NCBI RefSeq assembly: GCF_013364195.1 | Contig: NZ_CP054918.1 | Span: 5,259,001-5,323,000, forward strand | Direction: 5' to 3' | Length of the DNA: 64,000 nucleotides | From: Streptomyces sp. NA04227 | GTDB taxonomy: Bacteria > Actinomycetota > Actinomycetes > Streptomycetales > Streptomycetaceae | In this document: positions 53,440-61,740 of the stretch, in pieces | Layout of the letters: every line of letters begins with the position of its first letter | Numbering within the stretch: the first letter of the stretch is position 1 | Notes under the pieces: generated by a model | Seen by the model: only the letters and a program-made list of their open reading frames with translations | What the model was told of the DNA's origin: nothing | Databases searched by the model: none | Program-made: the position numbers and the translations under genes

Positions 53440-53491
53440 CCTTAACGACGTTAAGGTCGCCTGCCGTCAGATTGCCTTAACGGTGTTAAGG
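53440..53491. promoter_or_regulatory. Two TetR operators between monooxygenase and repressor
   Basis: Two 17-bp sites with identical 7-base arms: CCTTAAC-gac-GTTAAGG (53440-53456) and CCTTAAC-ggt-GTTAAGG (53475-53491), 35 bases centre to centre. The second ends on the first base of the repressor's GTG codon, and the first sits in the monooxygenase promoter side. This arrangement permits simultaneous repression of both divergent genes, as in tetA/tetR. Confidence 0.9.
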
Positions 53492-54225
53492 TGTCAAGCG
53501 TGGAAGAGCGAGAGCGGACCGAAACTTCGACGGATGCCGAAGAGGCGAAGGTGAAGAAGGGGAAGGGGCGGGTGGGCGCGCGGGCGGAGAAGGCCAAGCT
53601 CGACAAGTCCCGCGTCGCGTCGACCGCGCTGGATCTGCTGAACGATGTCGGTCTCGAGGGGCTGACCCTGCGAGCGATCGCCAAGGAGCTGAACATCCAG
53701 GCGCCCGCGCTCTATTGGCATTTCAAGAACAAGCAGGCCCTGCTGGACGAGATGGCCACGGAGATGTACCGGCGGATGACCGTCGACATCGTCTACGCGC
53801 CCGCGGCCGGCTGGCAGGACCATCTGCGCGAGGCGAACCACGGCCTGCGCGACTCCCTGCTCCGGTACCGGGACGGGGCGAAGGTCTTCAGCGGCTCACA
53901 GTTCACCGGGAGCGGGCACGGCGAGGGGATGGAGACCGAGCTCGACTATCTGCTCCGGGCCGGATTCAGCCTGCGGCAGGCGGTGCGCGCCAGTACCACG
54001 GCGTACCTGTTCACGCTCGGATTCGTCACCGAGGAACAGGGAGTGCGGCCGGTGCCGGGGAAGCCGGGTCAGGGGGTGGACCTCGCGCAACGCTCCGAGA
54101 ATCTCAGGGAGTACCCGCTCGCGGCCGCGGCGGGCGAGGAGCTGTTCGCGTCCTACGACGAGCGGTTCGACGAGGGCCTGGACATCGTCATCCTGGGCAT
54201 CGAGACGCGGTACGGGATCCACTGA
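53491..54225 (+). CDS. TetR-family repressor (TetR_C type)
   Basis: A 244-residue repressor. A 35-residue charged N-terminus is followed by the DNA-binding domain (LDKSRVASTALDLLNDVGLE, LTLRAIAKELNIQAPALYWH and FKNKQALLDEMATEM). APALYWHFKNKQALLDEMA is typical of the TetR_C_1 subfamily that includes classical tetracycline repressors. The ligand domain is helical to about residue 240. GTG 53491 directly abuts an operator, suggesting a leaderless transcript; GTG 53500 is also in frame. It is convergent with the nonulosonate cluster, separated by a hairpin. Confidence 0.92.
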   Translation: MSSVEERERTETSTDAEEAKVKKGKGRVGARAEKAKLDKSRVASTALDLLNDVGLEGLTLRAIAKELNIQAPALYWHFKNKQALLDEMATEMYRRMTVDIVYAPAAGWQDHLREANHGLRDSLLRYRDGAKVFSGSQFTGSGHGEGMETELDYLLRAGFSLRQAVRASTTAYLFTLGFVTEEQGVRPVPGKPGQGVDLAQRSENLREYPLAAAAGEELFASYDERFDEGLDIVILGIETRYGIH

Positions 54226-54379
54226 GTCGTCCGGTCCCCAACTGAAGGCGTTCGGGCCGGAGTTGCCGCTTGTCCCACGATCGAGTGAACTCGGGTGAAT
54301 TTTCCCCACGGGCGGCCTCGGTGGGGCAGAGTGGACCCGGGCGGAGGTGTCGGGCACATCACCTCGGACCCGGCGACGA

Positions 54380-54413
54380 CTTCGGGCGGCACCCCGAGGG
54401 ATGCCGCCCGAAG
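54380..54413. terminator. Bidirectional hairpin terminator
   Basis: CTTCGGGCGGCA (54380-54391) and its exact complement TGCCGCCCGAAG (54402-54413) form a 12-bp stem with a 10-base loop between the TetR gene and the acyltransferase gene, which converge. A-rich sequence follows on the plus strand. Confidence 0.82.
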
Positions 54414-54451
54414 ACGCAGCAAAGAAAGACGAAGAAGAACGAGACGAGGGC

Positions 54452-55582
54452 TCAGCGCCGAGGGGCCAGGGCCGAGCGCAGCTTCGGTGTCATCCAGTCC
54501 TCGACGAACCTGTTCAGCAGCCAGGCCAGCACCAGCATCGACGTGATCGTGAGCGCCAACGTCGCGGACGAGGGCAGGTCCAGACGCTGATGCAGGACCT
54601 CCACAACGACCCAGCCGAGGTGCTCGTGCACCAGGTAGAAGGGATAGGTGAGTGCACCGGCGACCGTCAGCCAGCGCCAGTTCGCCCAGTTCATGGCGCC
54701 GAGCGCAATGGCTCCGACGGCCATGAAGCCGAGGGTGACGACCAGGATGATGCCGACCGAGGAGCGGTTCGAGAAGAACTCGGGGTTCGGCGGGTGCCAG
54801 AGCTTGGACACCGCGTAGTGCTGTCCTATCAGCCAGCTGACACCGACGATGCCCCAGCCGATGGCGTCGCGGCGGTCGCGGTGCAGCAGGTACAGCCCTA
54901 TGCCGCCGATGAAGAACGGTGCGTACTCGGGCATGAGCACGATGTCCAGGAGCGGCTCGTTGGCCGCCTCGGCTATGGCCGCGGCCAGCGTCCAGCCCGC
55001 GCAGAAGAGAATCACCCGCTGCCGGGTCGCCCCCGGGAGGACGACGCACAGGGCGAACAGCGCGTAGAAGCGGACCTCGGCCCAGAGCGTCCAGCAGACG
55101 CCGAGGACGCGGTCCACGCCCAGCGGTTGCTGCATCATCGTGAGGTTCACGAGTGTGTCGCTCGGCGAGGCGGCCTTGAACGCGATGGTGGGCAGGGCGA
55201 AGACCGCGGTCACCAGAATGATGGCCGCCCAGTACGCGGGCAGCAGTCGCGAGGCGCGTGAGGCGAAGAACGACCTCAGCGGTCGGCCCCAGCCGCTCAT
55301 ACAGATCACGAAGCCGCTGATCACGAAGAAGATCTGTACGCCCAGGCAGCCGTAGGCGAAGAACTCGTGCGCCGTGGGGAACTGCACCTTGCTGGAGGTG
55401 CCCCAGGACTGGGAGATCTCCCCGTCGCGACCGCCGTAGTGGTAGAAGGCCACCATCAGGGCGGCGACCAGGCGGAGGCCGTCCAGAGCACGGAGCCGGG
55501 GCGCGTGCTTGGCGGGTTTCGGCGTGGGCTGCTCGGCCCGGGCCTCGGGGAGCTGTTTTGTCTCGGTTCCGGCGGCCGTCAT
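54452..55582 (-). CDS. Acyltransferase 3 family membrane protein
   Basis: A 376-residue integral membrane O-acyltransferase, the third and last gene of its operon. It has about ten helices. RLRALDGLRLVAALMVAFYH is the typical start, with the catalytic His in FYHYGG; SRLLPAYW and CWTLWAEVRFYALF are conserved. Substrates of the family are surface sugars, often acetylated. Its ATG overlaps the stop of the polysialyltransferase-like gene by four bases, so it likely modifies the same polymer or an associated sugar. Confidence 0.93.
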   Translation of the reverse strand: MTAAGTETKQLPEARAEQPTPKPAKHAPRLRALDGLRLVAALMVAFYHYGGRDGEISQSWGTSSKVQFPTAHEFFAYGCLGVQIFFVISGFVICMSGWGRPLRSFFASRASRLLPAYWAAIILVTAVFALPTIAFKAASPSDTLVNLTMMQQPLGVDRVLGVCWTLWAEVRFYALFALCVVLPGATRQRVILFCAGWTLAAAIAEAANEPLLDIVLMPEYAPFFIGGIGLYLLHRDRRDAIGWGIVGVSWLIGQHYAVSKLWHPPNPEFFSNRSSVGIILVVTLGFMAVGAIALGAMNWANWRWLTVAGALTYPFYLVHEHLGWVVVEVLHQRLDLPSSATLALTITSMLVLAWLLNRFVEDWMTPKLRSALAPRR

Positions 55583-56922
55583 CCGAGAGCAGCCCGCTTG
55601 AAGGAGCGTGCCCGGCGGGCGACGCGACGCACGGTGGCGTTGCGCGGAATGAAGGCGAGCTGCTGCGGCATGGCGCCCGGCAGCGCGAGGGAGGTGAGGC
55701 GACGGCGCTTGAAGTAGCGCCAGGTGTGGGCGTTCAGGTGGCGCGCGAGGTAGGTCTCGGCGGCGGGACGCAGGCTCGGGTAGATCTTCGACTGCATCGC
55801 GAAGCCGACGGCGAGGATCAGCTGGCTCAGGTCGGCCACGGGCATGCCCGGTGCCTGGGCCTTGACGGCCACCTTGTCGGTGAGCTCGGGCAGCAGCGCG
55901 TCGACGATGGTGGCCGGTACCCGGTTGCTGTTCTGGTACGGCGAGAGGCGGTCGAGCAGCTTGCCCGTGTCCAGCCGGGCCACGGGCAGTTGGTAGAACG
56001 TCGAGGCCGTGAGCAGGGCCGTGGAGAAGCAGCCGGCGACCAGGGCCGGGCGGATCCGCTGGTACAACACCTCGGCGAGGACCGGGGAGTTGAAGATGGT
56101 CAGCTCGACGCCGAGTTCCTCCGCCTCGCGCTCCAGGCTGCGCGACCAGCGCACCGGCGCCGAGGGGTGCGGCTTGAACACGATGCGGGTGTGGCCGAGT
56201 TCGGCGGCACCGCGGAGAAGCCGTACGTGGAGGTCTTCCTCTTCCTCGGCGGTGAGGATGTCGAGCGCCGAGAGGTACTGGCCGAGGAGCAGGGCGGGGC
56301 CGGTGGTGTCCGGTACGTCGGCCAACGAGGCGCGGTCGTCGCCGAGTTCACCGAGGACCTTGAGGAAGACGTCCGTCGGGATGATCTCGGGTTCGACGTC
56401 GAACTCGGTGAGCAACATGGGCTTCAGGCCCGGGACCAGGTCCAGGTGCAGCAGCCTGCGTACCCGCGAACCGACCAGCGGGTCGATCTTGTTGCGGGTC
56501 GGGCCGTAGCTCATCAGGCCGTCGGCGTAGACGTCCAGCGGGGCGCCGAAGAAGATCTGGGAGAGGCCGAGGGCCGGGTGGACCTGGATGGACTCGACGG
56601 CCAGTTCGATGTCGTCGTCGCCGAGGTTCCAGGCGAGCCGCAGATGACGCTCCCACAGGGGCACGTCGTCGCCGCGCGGGGACCAACCGCCGGGGTGGAA
56701 CGGGGTGATGGTCTCGTTCCAGGAGATGACGTCGTCGAAGCGGCCGCGCAGCGGGGCGAAGCCGGGCATCTCGTCGACGGACGCGGAGACCTCGGGGTTC
56801 GCGGCGTTGTTCGAGACGAGCAGGATGCGCCGGTCGGCCGGGGCGAAGCAGTCCGCGTCGAGGGCCGCGGCGAGGGTGGCCGTGCCGTAGAGGGTCGAGG
56901 CGAAGAAGATCTGCGTCGTCAC
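55579..56922 (-). CDS. Polysialyltransferase-like glycosyltransferase (first copy)
   Basis: A 447-residue cytoplasmic glycosyltransferase of the bacterial alpha-2,8-polysialyltransferase-like group. TTQIFFASTLYGTATLAAAL starts it; acidic-Gly motif YADGLMSYG (D-G), and VFKPHPSAPVRWSRS carries the HP motif that, with the D/E-D/E-G motif, defines the clan; GCFSTALLTAS is the later Ser/Thr site. The GTG start overlaps the GT2 stop by four bases. With NeuA and NeuB nearby, it probably uses a CMP-nonulosonate donor. Confidence 0.8.
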   Translation of the reverse strand: MTTQIFFASTLYGTATLAAALDADCFAPADRRILLVSNNAANPEVSASVDEMPGFAPLRGRFDDVISWNETITPFHPGGWSPRGDDVPLWERHLRLAWNLGDDDIELAVESIQVHPALGLSQIFFGAPLDVYADGLMSYGPTRNKIDPLVGSRVRRLLHLDLVPGLKPMLLTEFDVEPEIIPTDVFLKVLGELGDDRASLADVPDTTGPALLLGQYLSALDILTAEEEEDLHVRLLRGAAELGHTRIVFKPHPSAPVRWSRSLEREAEELGVELTIFNSPVLAEVLYQRIRPALVAGCFSTALLTASTFYQLPVARLDTGKLLDRLSPYQNSNRVPATIVDALLPELTDKVAVKAQAPGMPVADLSQLILAVGFAMQSKIYPSLRPAAETYLARHLNAHTWRYFKRRRLTSLALPGAMPQQLAFIPRNATVRRVARRARSFKRAALG

Positions 56923-57896
56923 GCCGCGACCCCCGCAGGGGCCGAGCGGCGGCGCAGGCGGCGCAGCCGCGTCGCGCGCTGGGCATCCATGGAGTCGAGC
57001 GCCTCGTCCAGGATGTCCTGCGGCATGCGCCGAAGCGCCGCGGAACTCATGGCTTTCAATTTGCGCGCCACGGGGGGTTCGAACCTTTCGATGGAGCCCA
57101 GGTGGTGCGAGATGATGGCGCAATAGGTGCGCACGGCTTTCGGCAGCAGCCGGGCCGCGTCACGATCCTTTGCGGTCTCCTCGATCACCTGGTCGAACGC
57201 ACGGATGAAGTCGAGTTGGCGGACATCACCGATCTGGGTCAGTGAAGACGCCACCCCGCGACGGTAGTACACGCCGAGCAGTCCCACTGCGGCGAAGCTC
57301 TCCGCTTCCCGGTGCAATTTCCAGATCCATGGCCGGTCCTCAGCGGTTCGCAGACCGTGCGTGAAATGCAGCACACCGGTGTCGATCAGACGGCGGTGGT
57401 AGATGCCTGCCCAGGCGTAGGCGTAGTCCACGGAGGTGGAGCGGTCGGCGGGCAGGATCACGTCACGCGGGTTGAGTGCCTGGTTGCGCTTGCCGACCGG
57501 CACACGGTGGATGCTGCGGGCCCGGGCGGTGCACTGCACATGGTCCGTACGGAGGAAGTCGACGTCCAACTTCTCGATGCTGCGCACGAGTTGGTCGTAG
57601 TAACCGGGTGCGAGCCAGTCGTCGCCGTCGAGGAAGGTGAGGTACTTACCGTTCGCCGCGTCGATGCCTGTGTTGCGGGCGGTGGCGAGGCCTCCGTTCT
57701 GTTCGTGTCTGAGGAGCCTGGCACCCGGAAGTTCGCGCTCGGCTTGCGCGAGGATGTCCGGGGTCTCGTCCCGCGAACAGTCGTCGACGAGAATGAACTC
57801 GAAGTCGTCGCGCGCATTGGCACGCAAGGACTTCAGAGTGTCGGGCGCGTATTGCTGCACGTTGTAGAACGGCACGATGACGGAGAGCTTAACCAC
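56919..57896 (-). CDS. Glycosyltransferase family 2
   Basis: A 325-residue GT-A enzyme. KLSVIVPFYNVQQYAPDTLK starts the fold; ILVDDCSRDETPDILAQAER, HEQNGGLATARNTGIDAANG and YLTFLDGDDWLAPGYYDQLV carry the DxD-type nucleotide-sugar site (LDGDD). The C-terminal part resembles the CDP-glycerol/teichoic-acid-linked GT2 subgroup. GTG 57896 is chosen because the SVIVPFYN start is conserved; the upstream continuation is not. It is the first gene of the minus-strand operon and probably adds a linker or branch sugar. Confidence 0.9.
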   Translation of the reverse strand: MVKLSVIVPFYNVQQYAPDTLKSLRANARDDFEFILVDDCSRDETPDILAQAERELPGARLLRHEQNGGLATARNTGIDAANGKYLTFLDGDDWLAPGYYDQLVRSIEKLDVDFLRTDHVQCTARARSIHRVPVGKRNQALNPRDVILPADRSTSVDYAYAWAGIYHRRLIDTGVLHFTHGLRTAEDRPWIWKLHREAESFAAVGLLGVYYRRGVASSLTQIGDVRQLDFIRAFDQVIEETAKDRDAARLLPKAVRTYCAIISHHLGSIERFEPPVARKLKAMSSAALRRMPQDILDEALDSMDAQRATRLRRLRRRSAPAGVAA

Positions 57897-58094
57897 GTAC
57901 AGGACGTTAAGCCCCCGCGCCGCGCCTGTCTCGTACCTTGGTGAGATGTCTGGTGAACGACACGTGCCAGGTTGGTGAACCTGGGGATATTTTGAGCCTG
58001 ATGAGGGCTGATTTTCGGCCCGTTGGTGGACTGTTAACCGTTTGTTGGGCCGAGATTCGGGCACGACTTCATATTGCTTCCTAATGTCTGAGGC

Positions 58095-59414
58095 GTGCCA
58101 GGAAGTACCTCCACCTCCCAGTCCTCTCTGCGGGTCGCCGTGCTCGCGGACTCCGATACCCGGTGGAAATGGGGAGCTCTCACCGCGAACCGGATCGTAT
58201 CGGACAGTAGGCTCAGCGGCTTTCTTCTGCGCGGGCGGGCCACCCCGACTCCGCGTCAACTCCAGGAAGTTGGTGTCACCGCAGATTCACTCCGCGAGGT
58301 AACAGCGGTCGAGTTCCTCAGGGAGATGGAGCGCGAGGTCGAGGAGTACGACGTGATCGTGCTCGCCCTCGTCGGAGGTGCCGTCCAGGCGATGCTGCAC
58401 GGGCTCGCCCGGGTGTGGCAGGACCGGCCGGAACGTCCGGTGGTCGTGACCGGTTATGTGGGTGTGGTCTACGAGAAGCTGGCCGACGGTCTGCTGCTGC
58501 GCCACGGCGCGGACCTCGTCCTGGCCAACTCCCGTCAGGACGCCGAGCGTTTCCGTGCGGTGTACGAGGGAGTGGGTGCCGACGCCTCCGGTGTCACGGA
58601 GACCGCGCTGCCCTTCCTCGGCGGGGCCGACTACGTCCCGAACGACCCGTACACCGTGGTCTTCGCGGCGCAGCCGTCCGTGCCCGAGAACCGCAAGGAC
58701 CGCACCTATCTGCTCGAACGGCTCGTGCAGCACGCGAAGTTGCACCCTGAGCGCGAGGTGCTGCTCAAGCTGCGCAGCAGGCCCGGTGAGCACACGACGC
58801 ACATCGAGGAACTCCCGTACCAGAAACTCGCACAGCGGATCGAAGGGGGACTTCCGTCCAACTTCCGCCTGGTGTACGGAAATATGGGTGAAGTTCTCGA
58901 CCGCACCGACCTCCTGGTCACCGTGAGCTCCACCGCGGCGCTCGAGTCGCTGCACCGCCGGATCCCGACCGTGGTGCTGAGCGACCTGGGTGTGCGCGAG
59001 GCGCTCGGCAACCACCACTTCATCGGCTCCGGATGCCTGGCGTCGTGGGACGAGCTGGACGAGGGGCACCGGCCCGAGCCCGACACCACCTGGGTGGCCC
59101 GGCAGGGAGTGGCCGCCGAGGGCGGCTACGAGCGGGCCTTCGACGAGGCGCGGGCACGCGTCCGCAAGCTGCTCACGGCCGAGTCGCTGGCGCCGATCAG
59201 CCCGTATTACACCCTCACCACAGCGCCTGGTTATCTGCCGGGAATCCTCGCCAGGCACCACCTCGACCGGGACGGCTCCCCGCTGCCCGGCGCGCCCGGT
59301 GCCGACAAGGAGCCCGGACCTGTGCGGCAGATCGTGCGCCGTGCCGCACGAGGGGCCTATCGCCACGGCGTACAACGTGTGGCTCCCGTCATCCGTCGTA
59401 TGGGTGAGCTGTGA
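58095..59414 (+). CDS. DUF6716-type putative glycosyltransferase
   Basis: A 439-residue protein of the DUF6716 group, regularly found beside acylneuraminate cytidylyltransferase genes in Streptomyces. A GT-B-like fold is suggested by RVAVLADSDTRWKWGALTAN, LVTVSSTAALESLHRRIPTV and GNHHFIGSGC. The SS-T/SST motif (VSSTAALES) resembles the nucleotide-sugar site of the polysialyltransferase clan. GTG 58095 opens the plus-strand operon; neuA follows after 76 bases. It is probably a sugar transferase acting on the same polymer. Confidence 0.78.
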   Translation: MPGSTSTSQSSLRVAVLADSDTRWKWGALTANRIVSDSRLSGFLLRGRATPTPRQLQEVGVTADSLREVTAVEFLREMEREVEEYDVIVLALVGGAVQAMLHGLARVWQDRPERPVVVTGYVGVVYEKLADGLLLRHGADLVLANSRQDAERFRAVYEGVGADASGVTETALPFLGGADYVPNDPYTVVFAAQPSVPENRKDRTYLLERLVQHAKLHPEREVLLKLRSRPGEHTTHIEELPYQKLAQRIEGGLPSNFRLVYGNMGEVLDRTDLLVTVSSTAALESLHRRIPTVVLSDLGVREALGNHHFIGSGCLASWDELDEGHRPEPDTTWVARQGVAAEGGYERAFDEARARVRKLLTAESLAPISPYYTLTTAPGYLPGILARHHLDRDGSPLPGAPGADKEPGPVRQIVRRAARGAYRHGVQRVAPVIRRMGEL

Positions 59415-59490
59415 GCGCACCGGACCACTCGGCCGCGCCGGCGAACCCCGGCCGCGCCGATCGCACCAACTGCCCTGTGAAGGAGCATCC

Positions 59491-60783
59491 ATGACCCACC
59501 CGGAAGCGGGTTCGCCGGCGCCAGTACGCCGCGTGCTCGCGGTGATCCCCGCACGCGGCGGCTCCAAGGGCGTACCCGCGAAGAACCTCGCCCCGGTCGG
59601 CGGCTCACCCCTGGTCGCCAGGACCGTACGAGAGTGCCGTGCGGCCCGGCTGGTCACGGATGTCGTCGTCTCCACGGACGACCAGGCCATCGCCGCGGCC
59701 GCCCGCGAGGCGGGCGCCGAGGTCGTGCTGCGTCCGGCCGCCATCGCCGGTGACACCGCCACCAGCGAGGCCGCGGTGCTGCACGCCATGGACGCGCACG
59801 AGGCCCTGCACGGCGCGGCGGTCGATGTGGTGCTGCTCGTGCAGTGCACCAGCCCGTTCATCCTGCGCGAGGACATCGACGGGGTCGTGGGCGCGATCAC
59901 CAGCAACGGCGCGGACACCGCGCTGACCGTCGCCCCCTTCCACGGCTTCGTCTGGCGGGACGCCGGTGACGAGCCCGAGCCCGCCATCGAGAGCGAGCGC
60001 AGCGAGGCGGTCGGCGGCGGGGCCACCGTCGCCAACACCACTGCCATCGGCGGGGGTTATGGTGTCAACCACGACAAGTCCTTCCGGCCCCGTCGTCAGG
60101 ACCGGCCGCAGGACCTGCTGGAGACCGGCGCCGCGTACGCCATGGACGCGGCCGGATTCCGCAAGCACAACCACCGCTTCTTCGGGCACACCGAACTGGT
60201 GCGCACCGACCCCGCGCGGGTCCTCGAGATCGACGACCCGCACGACCTCGCCCGTGCCCGCGCGCTCGCCCCGCTGTTCGACGCGGAGCGGCCCGGCGCC
60301 CTGCCGACGCGCGCGGACGTGGACGCGGTCATCCTCGACTTCGACGGCACCCAGACCGACGACAGGGTGCTGATCGACTCCGACGGACGGGAATTCGTCT
60401 CCGTGCACCGCGGTGACGGACTTGGCATCGCCGCCCTGCGCAGGGCGGACCTGAAGATGCTCATCCTGTCCACGGAGCAGAACCCGGTAGTCGCCGCACG
60501 TGCCCGGAAGCTGCAGATTCCGGTACTGCACGGCATCGACCGGAAAGACCTCGCACTCAAGCAGTGGTGCGAGGAGCAGGGCATCGCGCCGGAGCGCGTG
60601 CTCTACGTCGGCAACGACGTCAACGACCTGCCGTGTTTCAGCCTGGTCGGCTGGCCGGTAGCGGTCGCGAGTGCTCACGACGTCGTGCGTGGCGCCGCAC
60701 GCGCGGTCACCACCCTTCCCGGTGGTGACGGCGCGATCCGAGAGATCGCCGCCTGGATTCTCGGCCCCTCCCTCGACAAGTAA
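59491..60783 (+). CDS. neuA: CMP-nonulosonate synthetase fused to HAD phosphatase
   Basis: A 430-residue two-domain enzyme. The N-terminal about 265 residues are acylneuraminate cytidylyltransferase: VLAVIPARGGSKGVPAKNLA (CTP loop), VLLVQCTSPFILREDIDGVV, and TAYAMDAAGF-type acceptor loops. The C-terminal about 155 residues are a KdsC-like HAD phosphatase: DAVILDFDGTQTDDRVLIDS (Asp nucleophile DFDGT), LILSTEQN, DLALKQWCEE and YVGNDVNDLPCFSL. The fusion resembles the animal CMP-sialate synthetase layout. Phosphatase plus cytidylyltransferase suggests dephosphorylation and activation of Kdn-9-phosphate. GAAGGAG lies before the ATG. Confidence 0.92.
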   Translation: MTHPEAGSPAPVRRVLAVIPARGGSKGVPAKNLAPVGGSPLVARTVRECRAARLVTDVVVSTDDQAIAAAAREAGAEVVLRPAAIAGDTATSEAAVLHAMDAHEALHGAAVDVVLLVQCTSPFILREDIDGVVGAITSNGADTALTVAPFHGFVWRDAGDEPEPAIESERSEAVGGGATVANTTAIGGGYGVNHDKSFRPRRQDRPQDLLETGAAYAMDAAGFRKHNHRFFGHTELVRTDPARVLEIDDPHDLARARALAPLFDAERPGALPTRADVDAVILDFDGTQTDDRVLIDSDGREFVSVHRGDGLGIAALRRADLKMLILSTEQNPVVAARARKLQIPVLHGIDRKDLALKQWCEEQGIAPERVLYVGNDVNDLPCFSLVGWPVAVASAHDVVRGAARAVTTLPGGDGAIREIAAWILGPSLDK

Positions 60784-60794
60784 GGAAAATTGTC

Positions 60795-61715
60795 ATGAGC
60801 TCCAACCCCCGCCTGCGCAGCTTCGGTTCCCGTACCGCCGGACCGGGCCAGCCCGTTTACGTCTGTGGCGAGATCGGCATCAACCACAACGGTGAGCTCG
60901 ACAACGCGATCAAGCTGATCGACGTCGCCGCCGACGCCGGTTGTGACGCCGTCAAGTTCCAGAAGCGGACGCCCGAGATCTGCACCCCGCGTGACCAGTG
61001 GGACATCGAGCGCGACACCCCCTGGGGCCGGATGACGTACATCGACTACCGGCACCGCGTCGAGTTCGGTGAGGAGGAGTACACCGCGATCGACGAGCAC
61101 TGCAAGAAGCGCGGTATCGACTGGTTCGCCTCCCCGTGGGACACCGAGGCCGTCGCCTTCCTGGAGAAGTTCGACCTGCCGGCCCACAAGGTGGCCTCCG
61201 CCTCCCTGACGGACGACGAGCTGCTGCGCGCCCTGCGTGCCACCGGCCGCACGATCATCCTGTCCACGGGTATGTCCACCCCGAAGCAGATCCGCCACGC
61301 GGTGGAGGTGCTCGGCAGCGACAACATCCTGCTCTGCCACGCCACGTCGACCTACCCGGCCAAGGCCGAGGAGCTCAACCTGCGCGTGATCAACACCCTG
61401 CAGGACGAGTACCCGAACGTGCCGATCGGCTACTCCGGCCACGAGCCCGGTCTGCAGACCACGCTGGCCGCGGTCGCCCTGGGCGCCACCTTCGTGGAGC
61501 GTCACATCACCCTCGACCGCACCATGTGGGGCTCCGACCAGGCCGCCTCCGTGGAGCCGCAGGGTCTGGAGCGTCTGGTCCGCGACATCCGCGTGATCTC
61601 GACCGCTCTCGGTGACGGTGTCAAGAAGGTCTACGAGTCCGAGCTCGGCCCGATGAAGAAGCTCCGTCGCGTCCCCGGCGTCATCGCCGAGGCCGAGTCC
61701 GGCGCGCAGGCCTGA
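60795..61715 (+). CDS. neuB: Nonulosonate (sialic acid/Kdn) synthase lacking SAF domain
   Basis: A 306-residue TIM-barrel aldolase condensing PEP with a mannose-derived acceptor. YVCGEIGINHNGELDNAIKL, DAVKFQKRTPEICTPRDQWD, YHRV-type DYRHRVEFGEEE, FASPWDTEAVAFLEKF, ILCHATSTYPAKAEELNLRV and IGYSGHEPG are standard NeuB motifs. The usual C-terminal antifreeze-like SAF domain is absent; the protein ends at a usual domain boundary, so this is a family variant and not a frame break. It starts 11 bases after neuA. Acceptor (ManNAc, Man-6-P) cannot be read from sequence. Confidence 0.93.
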   Translation: MSSNPRLRSFGSRTAGPGQPVYVCGEIGINHNGELDNAIKLIDVAADAGCDAVKFQKRTPEICTPRDQWDIERDTPWGRMTYIDYRHRVEFGEEEYTAIDEHCKKRGIDWFASPWDTEAVAFLEKFDLPAHKVASASLTDDELLRALRATGRTIILSTGMSTPKQIRHAVEVLGSDNILLCHATSTYPAKAEELNLRVINTLQDEYPNVPIGYSGHEPGLQTTLAAVALGATFVERHITLDRTMWGSDQAASVEPQGLERLVRDIRVISTALGDGVKKVYESELGPMKKLRRVPGVIAEAESGAQA

Positions 61716-61740
61716 CGGGACAGGTAGCGAACCCACACCG

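Noticed and set aside
57888..57911. CTTAAC/GTTAAG half-sites around the GT2 start, resembling the TetR operators at 53440-53491
   Set aside because: The spacing is 12 bases instead of three and the outer G/C pairs are missing, so the same repressor is unlikely to bind.
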